Assembly (NCBI GenBank): GCA_938036825.1
Contig: CALHWD010000014.1
Location: forward strand, 1-32,823
Reading direction: 5' to 3'
DNA: 32,823 nucleotides
From: an uncultured Candidatus Saccharibacteria bacterium
GTDB lineage: Bacteria; Patescibacteriota; Saccharimonadia; Saccharimonadales; Saccharimonadaceae
In this document: piece by piece, positions 24,353-31,479 of the stretch
Numbering within the stretch: the stretch's first letter is position 1
How the letters are laid out: each line of letters starts with the position of its first letter
Notes under the pieces: generated by a model
Told to the model about the DNA's origin: nothing
Database searches by the model: none
Seen by the model: only the letters and a program-made list of their open reading frames with translations
Position numbers and translations under genes: made by a program

Positions 24353-24359
24353 TGCAAGT

Positions 24360-24605
24360 ATGTACACCCACACCATCACCCTACCATCCTCCAGCCAAAC
24401 TCAGACGCTGCGCTTGGTAGCGCCAAGCCCGGCTTATGCGCCGATTACCATGGCGTGGATTCGCCGGCCAGAGGTGACGCAGTATTTGGGCGCGGATTTT
24501 TCCCAGATGACGGAGGAAGACGAAGTAGCACATCTCCAGAATATGCTTGACGATGACGATCGGTATAGCTGGATGATTGAGCGTGATGGCGAAATCGTCG
24601 GATAG
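24360..24605 (+). pseudogene. 3'-truncated GNAT acetyltransferase gene
   Basis: The 81-residue product has the start of a RimJ/RimL-type GNAT acetyltransferase (LRLVAPSPAYAPITMAWIRR, then EEDEVAHLQNML and the strand-turn-strand YSWMIERDGEIVG). It stops there at a TAG, before the acetyl-CoA binding motif A (Q/RxxGxG/A). Such proteins normally run about 150-180 residues. The sequence right after the break belongs to a truncated HxlR gene on the other strand, so the 3' half was lost at a rearrangement junction near 24600. The leaderless promoter is intact. Confidence 0.75.
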
Positions 24606-24823
24606 AAAAAGCGCCGGACGATGCCGGCGCGTTCTAGCTGCTTGAGGTGCTCGGTGAGCACTTTTTGAGTCACCCCCGGAAGAGAGCGGTGCAGCGCAGA
24701 ATAACGCTTAGTCTCAGCGCCAAGCGAAAGAATGATCGCGATAGTCCATTTGCGAAACAGCAGGCTTGTCATGAAATCGCGCGAATCGGCGTACTGATTT
24801 TTGAATGCAGTAGTTTTTGTCAT
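24604..24823 (-). pseudogene. 3'-truncated HxlR-family regulator gene
   Basis: About 73 residues of a winged-helix regulator of the HxlR/MarR-like type are visible. These are MTSLLFRKWTIAIILSLGAE, then RYSALHRSLPGVTQKVLTEH, LKQLERAGIVRRFFYP. HxlR proteins usually run about 105-120 residues and continue with a wing and dimerisation helix. Here the frame enters the antisense of the truncated GNAT gene (to 24434), giving an unrelated Ser/Arg-rich tail. GGGAGG lies five bases upstream of the ATG. DNA recognition may survive but the dimerisation part is gone. Confidence 0.7.
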
Positions 24824-24882
24824 GCTTGCCTCCCGTTTTGGGGTTTACTTTATATTTAGCGGTCAAGAGCTCCTCAAGCAAA

Positions 24883-24906
24883 TATCTCCGGAGATACCCT
24901 CCGGAG
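24883..24906. promoter_or_regulatory. Tandem CTCCGGAG palindromes upstream of the hxlR remnant
   Basis: TATCTCCGGAGATA (24883-24896) is a perfect 14-bp palindrome. Its core CTCCGGAG recurs at 24899-24906, 13 bases on, about one helical turn. The position, 60-85 bases before the hxlR start and in the gap shared with the Nudix gene, suits an operator for a dimeric regulator. Confidence 0.4.
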
Positions 24907-25005
24907 ACATAGCGCAAAGCTCTCTTCTGCTAATAAATATAAATGGGTAGCTACATTGTGTCAAATAGCGCAATTTATAACCTACCTGTCCTAAAGTGTA
25001 TCCTT

Positions 25006-25034
25006 TTGACCGCACGCCACAATTAAAGTAAAAT
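25006..25034 (+). promoter_or_regulatory. Promoter of the Nudix gene
   Basis: TTGACC (25006-25011), a 17-nt spacer and TAAAAT (25029-25034) end seven bases before the ATG at 25042; leaderless. Confidence 0.65.
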
Positions 25035-25041
25035 TTATAAT

Positions 25042-25581
25042 ATGCCTCATATACACGACCAGCCTGGTCAGCACGATACCTGCGTTAGCGGGTATATTGT
25101 GAAAATAACAGAGGGTGCTGAACCTCGGATTATTTTACATAAGCACCGCAAGCTAAACAGGTTATTGCAGTTTGGTGGGCATGTCGAGCTGGACGAGACA
25201 CCGTGGCAAGCGGTCTTACGGGAAATAGCCGAAGAATCTGGCTACGACAAAAACCAGCTAAGGTTGTTGCAGCCGCGTTACAATAGGCTTACTTCATTGC
25301 CTGGAGTGAAACTGCATCCTCAACCGATCGCGATTCACACATATCCTGCTGGTGGCGGGCATTATCACACGGACATAAGTTATGCGTTTATTACTTCGGA
25401 AAATCCGATACATGATATAGCTAGCGGCGAATCCGGCAACATTGGCCTCTTTAACTTGAGAGATCTAAAGAAGCTTACATCAAAACAAATATACGACAAT
25501 GCCAAAACCATCGCTATGTATACTTTGACCACAGTGGTTGAGGAATGGGACGGGGCGGATTTGTTACTTTATAAACTCTAG
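25042..25581 (+). CDS. Nudix hydrolase
   Basis: Nudix-family pyrophosphohydrolase, 179 residues, acting on an X-linked nucleoside diphosphate. The Nudix box fits GX5EX7REUXEEXGU exactly (GHVELDETPWQAVL, then REIAEESGY, about residues 46-68). The N terminus is His-rich and there is no extra domain. The substrate cannot be deduced. Its stop overlaps the converging end of the ammonia-lyase pseudogene by 18 bases. It is the first complete gene right of the 24.6 kb junction and still has a leaderless start. Confidence 0.9.
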   Translation: MPHIHDQPGQHDTCVSGYIVKITEGAEPRIILHKHRKLNRLLQFGGHVELDETPWQAVLREIAEESGYDKNQLRLLQPRYNRLTSLPGVKLHPQPIAIHTYPAGGGHYHTDISYAFITSENPIHDIASGESGNIGLFNLRDLKKLTSKQIYDNAKTIAMYTLTTVVEEWDGADLLLYKL

Positions 25582-27103
25582 GCCGTCTCTAGTTATGAGG
25601 TCATATAGATCGTCAACTAGACCATCCACGTACGGTTTGTAGTATGTGTCTATTTTGAGCATAGGTACTTTTTGGCGCACAAAATCATAGACAACCTTAG
25701 TTCCTGTGCCTAAATTTGTTCCATTTTTTGAATTATCACGTAAATCTATAGCCTGTGCCGCCACCATTAATTCTATGGCTAATACGTGCTTGACGTTATC
25801 CAATATGTCGACCACCTTACGGGCGGAGACCGAGCTCATAGCTACAAAATCTTCGGTGTTGGCAGATGTTGGCACAGAGTCAACCGATGCTGGATGGGCT
25901 AATACTTTATTTTCTGAGACTAGTGAGGCTGTAGTATACTGCAGAATCATTAGCCCTGTTCTCATTTTTTCTGTCACCCTAAGGAACGCAGGCAGACCGT
26001 TGTTAAATCTATCATCAAGTAGAGCGGCAATTCTTCTGTCTGAGATATTTGCAAGTTCGCTTACTGCGATAGCTAGAGCGTCCATAGCGATGCCAACAGA
26101 CTCACCGTGAAAATTTCCGCCAGCCATAACCTCTACTAGGTTTGTTTCTTCGTTTTTTATGAATACCGGATTGTCAGTCACGCTATTGAGTTCAATCCTC
26201 GCTATATGTGATGCATACTCAAGAGCCTCACGTATACCTCCGTGCACCTGCGGTACACATCGCACAGAGTAAATATCCTGGATACCGCTCGTATTGACTA
26301 GTGAGCTTCCGCGCAATAAATGCCTAACGTTATCAGAGACGATTCGCTGCCCCTTAAAAGGCTTCAGGCTATGTATAGCCGGATCGTAAGCAACTGTACT
26401 TGCCCCGATAGCCTCAGTCGATAAAGCACCTGCGAGATCGGCAATCATGGACAGCTTTCTTGATTCGTACACTACAATTGATGCGAGAGCTGTGGTATAA
26501 GATGTATTATTTATTAAAGCTAGACCGTCGCGATGGTTAAGCCTTAAGGGATGCAGATTTTTCTCACTTAAGGCTTCTAGGGCTTCCATTCTTTTGCCAT
26601 TTAGATAAACATGACCCCTACCAATAATTGCCAATGCTATGTGTGACGATAGGGTCAAATCTCCGCTTGACCCTACAGACCCCTTACTGGGCACTTCCGG
26701 TATAATGTCGTAATTTAAAAAATCAACTAATCTTTCAACTACGGATACAGACACCCCAGAAAATCCCTTAGCGAGAGAATTGGCTATGATTAACATCATA
26801 GCCTTAATATGTCATTTCGGCATAGGGGCGCCAACCCCAGTGGCGTGAGATAGTATGATACCCTCCTGAATGTCTTCATGGGAGGTGTTAATTTTTATGC
26901 TCTTAAGAGCTCCAACTCCAGTGGTAAGACCGTATATGTCTTCTCCTTTATTAAGTAATTCTATAAGCCTCTTATTTGAGGTTTCTATTTTTACGCGCGA
27001 ATGTTCGGATAGCGATACGCTAATTTTTATCGTTAGATATCATATGAACCTTTTCAAAGTCTAGCTCTTCCCCTAAAAGAAACGACGATTCATTTAACTT
27101 CAT
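25564..27103 (-). pseudogene. Histidine-ammonia-lyase-like MIO enzyme gene, broken by a frameshift and a TGA
   Basis: Family: aromatic amino acid ammonia-lyase/aminomutase. Read from ATG 27103 (AAGGAG nine bases upstream), the frame MKLNESSFLLGEELDFEKVH reaches TAG at 27020-27022. Dropping one A from the A5 run (27024-27028) restores ISVSLSEHSRVKIE, IYGLTTGVGAL and ILSHATGVGAPMPK. An in-frame TGA (26812-26814) then interrupts before HIKAMMLIIANSLAKGFSGV. The remaining 411 residues from 26799 are open and well conserved: GSVGSSGDL (MIO triad Ser-Ser-Gly instead of the usual Ala-Ser-Gly), LINNTSYTTALA, SVTDNPVF, NFHGESVG and TSANTEDFVAM. His in LSHATG and Glu in NTEDF match histidine-selective enzymes. 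Two lesions with good conservation suggest recent loss or sequencing error. Confidence 0.85.
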
Positions 27104-27132
27104 TTCATAACACTCCTTGATTATTGGTTTAC

Positions 27133-27138
27133 GTTATA
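27133..27138 (-). promoter_or_regulatory. -10 box of the ammonia-lyase gene
   Basis: Minus-strand TATAAC, about 30 bases upstream of the ATG at 27103, leaves room for a short leader with AAGGAG. The -35 is weak. Confidence 0.4.
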
Positions 27139-27159
27139 GTTTAAATAGCCATCATACGT

Positions 27160-27188
27160 TTAATAACCTAGTCAGAAACAATTATAAT
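27160..27188 (+). promoter_or_regulatory. Promoter of the 27241-31243 operon
   Basis: TTAATA (27160-27165), a 17-nt spacer and TATAAT (27183-27188) predict a start near 27195 and a leader of about 45 nt, unlike the leaderless genes to the left. Confidence 0.55.
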
Positions 27189-27203
27189 AAAATTTAAAGA
27201 ATA

Positions 27204-27220
27204 AAACATACCGTATGTTT
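27204..27220. promoter_or_regulatory. Perfect 17-bp palindrome, candidate operator of the island operon
   Basis: AAACATAC-C-GTATGTTT has 8-bp arms around one central base, placed at about +10 to +26 of the predicted transcript and between the two divergent genes. A related half, CATACGTTT, occurs at 27153-27161. The position suits a repressor site. Confidence 0.5.
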
Positions 27221-27240
27221 CGGAATGGAGAGGATAATAG

Positions 27241-28164
27241 ATGAGTGAGCTTCATGTTTCATGTATAGGAAATGTTACACAGGACAAGCTACTCCACATT
27301 GGTAGCATACCTGAATTGGACGATGTAGCGTACGTCAACGGAAGTATAGAGTGCATGGGAGGGAGAGGGGCCATAGTCGCCCTTGCGCTTGGTAGGCTTG
27401 GAGTATCTACCAGTTTAATAACATCCATGTCAAACGATAGTGTTGCTCGCGACTACCTAGAGTTTCTTCAAGAGAATAACGTAGACATATCGTCTGTAGC
27501 TATTGATAATAACGCGGAATCATTATTTAAAGTTATAGTTGCGATCTCTAAGGAACAGGAGAACTGTATATCATTCTTTGAACCCAGTAATATCAATTTC
27601 TCGGCAACTCCAAGTCAGTTAGATACGGTTAACGACTCTGACATAGTATACTTCTCTACACATAAACGATCTTTTAATGAGACCATACTATCGTCAATAA
27701 AAGATGATTCTGCAAAGGTAGTCCATAATATCAGTAGCTACTTTTTACAGTCCAAGAAGTATGTATCGCTCATGCTGGATAGGAGCAATATATTGATTGG
27801 AAACGAACTAGAGATGAGGGCTCTTCTTGATAGTACCAACTGTAGCTCGCCGCAGGACCTATTTAACTATTCCCCTAATCTTGAGACAATATACGCAACA
27901 CAGGGAGATGCAGGATCGTGCATCTATAGCAAAGATTCGACACCGCGCTTCGTAGAAGCACAAGATTCCGAGTCGGTTTCACCTGTAGGAGCGGGCGATG
28001 CATATGCAGCAGGCGTAATATATGGTATAGCCAACGGATGGAGTAATATATGCTGTGCAGAATTTGCGAGCAAAGTAGCTTCGATATCAGTTGGAAGCGT
28101 CACATCCTACCCCGATTTAGACGCGCTTGACAGGCTCATAGAGGACACAGGGGGTGAATTATGA
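27241..28164 (+). CDS. PfkB-family carbohydrate/nucleoside kinase
   Basis: Ribokinase-like PfkB kinase, 307 residues, transferring phosphate from ATP to a sugar or nucleoside. The N-terminal substrate motif is MGGRGAIVALALGRLG (about 39-54), where ribokinases usually have an Asn in place of Ile. The C-terminal signature is SPVGAGDAYAAG with the catalytic base Asp253, followed by the usual helix. The substrate is not predictable, but the downstream nucleoside deoxyribosyltransferase-like gene hints at a nucleoside or free sugar. GGAGAGG lies about eight bases upstream of the start. Its stop overlaps the next start in ATGA, so it leads a coupled operon. Many ATA Ile codons distinguish it from genes to the left. 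Confidence 0.88.
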   Translation: MSELHVSCIGNVTQDKLLHIGSIPELDDVAYVNGSIECMGGRGAIVALALGRLGVSTSLITSMSNDSVARDYLEFLQENNVDISSVAIDNNAESLFKVIVAISKEQENCISFFEPSNINFSATPSQLDTVNDSDIVYFSTHKRSFNETILSSIKDDSAKVVHNISSYFLQSKKYVSLMLDRSNILIGNELEMRALLDSTNCSSPQDLFNYSPNLETIYATQGDAGSCIYSKDSTPRFVEAQDSESVSPVGAGDAYAAGVIYGIANGWSNICCAEFASKVASISVGSVTSYPDLDALDRLIEDTGGEL

Positions 28165-28604
28165 AAAAGATATATTTGGCCGCGTCTGTATTCTCTGTAT
28201 TTGAGCGGGATTTAAATCAACGCATCGCCGAACACCTCAGAAATCACGGTTATGAGGTGCTTCTACCTCAGGATATAGAGCCTCCCTGTAAGGATAGCGC
28301 AGAGAATGAATTTGATATGGAGTTTGTATATAAAGGATGCAGAGATGGCATTAAAGTTGCGGATGTAGTTGTGGCTATAGTAGATGGAGCTGATGTAGAC
28401 TCTGGGGTTGCATGGGAATTGGGATTTGCTCATGCGAGCGGAATACCGTCGCTATGTTTTAGAACAGACATGCGAAAAGCTGAACATAATGGCGTAAATA
28501 TAATGATTGAGTATGGATCAACAAAGACAATATTTGCCACAAAATATCACCAATCAGAACATGATATTGCGAATACTATTCTAGAAGAGCTGGAGGATAT
28601 ATAG
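28161..28604 (+). CDS. Nucleoside 2-deoxyribosyltransferase-like protein
   Basis: The 147-residue Rossmann-like enzyme of the nucleoside 2-deoxyribosyltransferase/nucleotide N-hydrolase superfamily cleaves or exchanges the N-glycosidic bond. Signatures are IYLAASVFSVFERDLN at the N terminus, LLPQDIEPP, the acidic stretch ADVVVAIVDGADVDSGVAWE with nucleophile Glu86, and a C-terminal GVNIMIEYG that supplies the subunit-swapped Asn. The family also includes CMP hydrolases of nucleoside antibiotic pathways (BlsM, MilB). Which reaction occurs here is not decidable. It is coupled to the kinase gene by ATGA overlap and followed two bases later by the ASCH gene. Confidence 0.85.
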   Translation: MKKIYLAASVFSVFERDLNQRIAEHLRNHGYEVLLPQDIEPPCKDSAENEFDMEFVYKGCRDGIKVADVVVAIVDGADVDSGVAWELGFAHASGIPSLCFRTDMRKAEHNGVNIMIEYGSTKTIFATKYHQSEHDIANTILEELEDI

Positions 28605-28606
28605 AT

Positions 28607-29083
28607 ATGTCTGAAAAAAAGATTTTAATGTCAATTAAGACTAAGTATGCCGACAAGATTCTGGACGGCAGCAAAAAATGGGAATTTCGCAAATCAATCC
28701 CAAAACTCGAGCACTCCGATACGCTTGATGTGGTTATATATTCATCGCAGGAAGATAAAGCTATCGTGGGAGAATTTCGTGCTGGACGTATAGCAAGGTG
28801 TTCTCTCGAGGAGTTAATGTCCATAACAGGATATGAAGACGACCCTGACGCGGTTAGTTGGTTTACGGCATACTATGCAACGCGAAGCTTATGTAGTGCT
28901 CTTGAAGTCACATCGCCTATCAAGTACAACTCACCTATAAGCCTACTTGACATAAGGGGTCGCTTGCACGATTTCCGCCCCCCTCAAAGCTTCCTGTATA
29001 TTACTCCAGGATCCGACTTAGATAATCTGATTAGCGAAAGGAAGGCGGAGGATAATGCTACTGACACCCCCGAAAGAATGTGA
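28607..29083 (+). CDS. ASCH-domain protein
   Basis: The 158-residue protein starts with ILMSIKTKYADKILDGSKKW followed by EFRK, the classic ASCH/PUA-like opening. It continues with VVIYSSQEDKAIVGEFRAG and a later IKYNSPISLLDI strand. ASCH domains are thought to bind RNA or modified nucleosides, and some have amidohydrolase or nuclease activity on modified nucleosides. The start is two bases after the previous stop, and the upstream GGAGGATATATAG supplies the Shine-Dalgarno site. The last 29 bases overlap the next gene in another frame. Confidence 0.82.
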   Translation: MSEKKILMSIKTKYADKILDGSKKWEFRKSIPKLEHSDTLDVVIYSSQEDKAIVGEFRAGRIARCSLEELMSITGYEDDPDAVSWFTAYYATRSLCSALEVTSPIKYNSPISLLDIRGRLHDFRPPQSFLYITPGSDLDNLISERKAEDNATDTPERM

Positions 29084-30176
29084 GATAGAATTCAACGATC
29101 TTCGCCTAGTCCGCCTTAAATGCGACCCGAAGTATGAAAATATATTTATTGAAAACACGACAATCTCAATAAAGGACACTTATGATGAGATAACGAAAGA
29201 TTTTGCACGAAACCTAGTGAAGGTTGATCGCCTCGGTTACGATCCCGTGGGGTATTTCACTATCGGAAAAGAGGTGTGGCTTGCGTTTACCAAATCAGGC
29301 AGTGATTTTGTCGGCTTTGAGGTTGTAACGAGGAAGCGCGGCGGATGTATAAAAATTGGTCCTACGTATATTGGCCCTAATATGCGAGGGAGAGGATACG
29401 CCGAGCAGATGATAAATGCCCTGTGCAGGAGCTACCACGCTGTGGGCGCTAGAAAGATGTACGTAACAGCCCCCCTGAATAACGCACCGACTGCTGTTCT
29501 CGATTTTCAAAAGCTACATCTAAAAATGGAAGCGCTATTGTCTAGGCATTACCACATAAAATCTTCGGAAAGAGTGTGTGGAAAGTTCCTAGAAGACAGC
29601 CGAGGTGTAGAAAGTTCTACACCCTCAAGGCTTGAATTGTCGCTAGCAAATAATACATCTGCAAATGCATCCATAGAAATAAATAACCTACAAACAGAAT
29701 TACCCCTTAGTCTACTATCCAATTTCATTAGGACTAACATGTCTCATTATTATGACGATATAGACGATGATTTTGTGAGGGCGCTGGTGCACGGTACCGA
29801 GGAGAGCCCGAAAGTATATGAGAAAAAGGCCAAGATTTTATTAACTATCGTCCATGATACAACCAAGCTAGCAGGTGTTGCAGCCCTCACCCCAAAGCGC
29901 GGGGGATCTCTAAAGATATCCCCTCTTATCATAGATCATAAAGTTGTTTGCAAAAAGGTGTTGGGTGATTTACTTGATATGATTATGCTACAAGCTAGGA
30001 GGGTGAGTAGAAGGAAGATAACTATTATTTTGCCAGTATCCTGTATTGCAATGATCGACGTAATACTAGCGCATAGTTATGTATCTGAGGGTATATTGAG
30101 AGAACCTTATAAAAGATCCGTTGATATGGTAGTTCTATCGAAATTTCTACAGGAAGATGTTGGAGCTCTAGACTAA
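29055..30176 (+). CDS. Tandem GNAT-like protein with one degenerate domain
   Basis: The 373-residue protein has two related halves. In the first (about 1-180), RKRGGCIKIGPTYIGPNMRG, continuing RGYAEQMI, contains the acetyl-CoA P-loop motif RGRGYA (111-116) of GNAT acetyltransferases. In the second (about 215-373), PKRGGSLKISPLIIDHKVV repeats the same strand but lacks the Q/RxxGxG/A loop (KVVCKKVLG instead), so it is probably non-catalytic. Such pairs are known in tRNA-dependent and other acyltransferases. GGAGG six bases upstream supports the start despite the 29-base overlap with the ASCH gene. It could acylate a product of this operon or give self-protection; both are inferences. Confidence 0.78.
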   Translation: MLLTPPKECEIEFNDLRLVRLKCDPKYENIFIENTTISIKDTYDEITKDFARNLVKVDRLGYDPVGYFTIGKEVWLAFTKSGSDFVGFEVVTRKRGGCIKIGPTYIGPNMRGRGYAEQMINALCRSYHAVGARKMYVTAPLNNAPTAVLDFQKLHLKMEALLSRHYHIKSSERVCGKFLEDSRGVESSTPSRLELSLANNTSANASIEINNLQTELPLSLLSNFIRTNMSHYYDDIDDDFVRALVHGTEESPKVYEKKAKILLTIVHDTTKLAGVAALTPKRGGSLKISPLIIDHKVVCKKVLGDLLDMIMLQARRVSRRKITIILPVSCIAMIDVILAHSYVSEGILREPYKRSVDMVVLSKFLQEDVGALD

Positions 30177-30178
30177 TT

Positions 30179-31243
30179 ATGAATAAACCACAAAGTTTAG
30201 AGGAGTGGCTGGGTGTCATTAATAAAAACTTTGCTTCGTCTGGGGGTGTGGTTTACAGCTCTTCAGGTTCCACAGGAGAAGCTAGGGATATTATATATAC
30301 CGATTATGTCATCAATGGAGCCGCACGGAGAACCACAGAGCTATTATCACTTGTCCCGCATCGACTTAAATCTATGAAGGCTGTAGTGCTCTGGGGGTAT
30401 GGTCTATTTCCACCCGCGCACTTCTACTCGTTATCTATGAGCGGGTTGGGCTGTCAAGTGTACCCTTTTGGGTCGGGTAGGAATTTTCCTACAGATCCTA
30501 AGGTAGATAAAATTCACAGAATATCGCCCAACATTCTCGTAGGCATGCCTGGCTATTTGGTAAAAATAGCCAATTGCCTGGATGATAAAAGAATGCTGCA
30601 GAATGTTCGCAAATCTTTAAAGTTTATTGTGACAGGAGGAGAAGTTCTTACGTCTGATATCCGTAGGCGACTTGAGGATATATATGGGGTAAGAGTTTAT
30701 GACCATTACGGTATGCTACAAGCCCCTATGGTAGCGGGAGACTGCATATACGGACATAAGCACATATCGAAAGAGTATACTCCTGAAATTTTAACGAATA
30801 GTGGCGATGTTAAGGACTGGGGCGAAGGAATACTTTTGCTAAGCAGTAATAGTGCATGGGAGGGAGTTTCGATGAAACGACTTAATACACAAGATAGGGC
30901 GAGGCTATATAGATGCAGATGTAACATAAAGACGACTTGCGTTGAAGTTTTAGGCCGCAACAATCTAACCCGTAAGGTTAGGGGTCAGCTGATAGACTTT
31001 GATAAGTTATTCTACCTGTTGGACAATAGCGGTTTTGCTGGCAACTACTACTTTGAAGTGATAAGTGATCCTACAGATTCAATCTATATTCATATCGATA
31101 ATAATGTCGATGTATCAAACTTCTATTCCCTACTTAATAATACGCTGCCCGTAAAATACGAAGTTCTTATAGAAGACTCACTAAAGGTTCCTAGAGGGCT
31201 AACGGAAAAAGAGCAGCGTTTAGTATTCCGACAACAGATCTAG
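30179..31243 (+). CDS. Small PaaK-like adenylate-forming enzyme
   Basis: This 354-residue protein of the ANL superfamily is closest by eye to phenylacetate-CoA ligase (PaaK), which activates carboxylic acids as acyl-AMP. Seen are the P-loop YSSSGSTGEARDIIYT (26-41), FIVTGGEVLTSDIRRRLE, the A5-like DHYGMLQAPMVAGDC (175-189), where the usual Glu of YGxxE appears as Gln181, and RLNTQDRARLY (235-244) with the conserved Asp. The C-terminal subdomain (about 270-354) follows VRGQLIDFDKL. PaaK proteins are about 430 residues; the missing part is the N-terminal region before the P-loop. It is the last gene of the operon, two bases after the previous stop. Confidence 0.78.
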   Translation: MNKPQSLEEWLGVINKNFASSGGVVYSSSGSTGEARDIIYTDYVINGAARRTTELLSLVPHRLKSMKAVVLWGYGLFPPAHFYSLSMSGLGCQVYPFGSGRNFPTDPKVDKIHRISPNILVGMPGYLVKIANCLDDKRMLQNVRKSLKFIVTGGEVLTSDIRRRLEDIYGVRVYDHYGMLQAPMVAGDCIYGHKHISKEYTPEILTNSGDVKDWGEGILLLSSNSAWEGVSMKRLNTQDRARLYRCRCNIKTTCVEVLGRNNLTRKVRGQLIDFDKLFYLLDNSGFAGNYYFEVISDPTDSIYIHIDNNVDVSNFYSLLNNTLPVKYEVLIEDSLKVPRGLTEKEQRLVFRQQI

Positions 31244-31479
31244 TTTTATCTACTTTAATAGTATACTCACTTCACGTACCTCCCGGGTATACAGCTCATA
31301 CAAACCTATCAAGGTCGTATTCGCCCATGAAAATTATTTTATCTTTTGGGGTAGCATTTCAGGGGAATCTCCACCTGTGACAGGTTTGCCGTGCGAGCCT
31401 GTACGTAGACTCCGTTACGTAAAGTAAGGAGTAAGTGTGTCAATCGTAGCAGAGCAAGCAGCAACTGTAGCCACTTATA
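31244..31479. other. Non-coding region after the island operon
   Basis: No gene or strong terminator is visible. It holds short inverted repeats such as GTATAC (31260-31265 and 31288-31293) and ACCTG-TGA-CAGGT near 31372-31384. It marks the change from the operon to degraded sequence. Confidence 0.35.

Noticed and set aside
25564..27103. UGA recoded as glycine, as in Gracilibacteria
   Set aside because: TGA is used as an ordinary stop in cysS, the 18735 gene, and two genes of the island operon (27241 and 28607).
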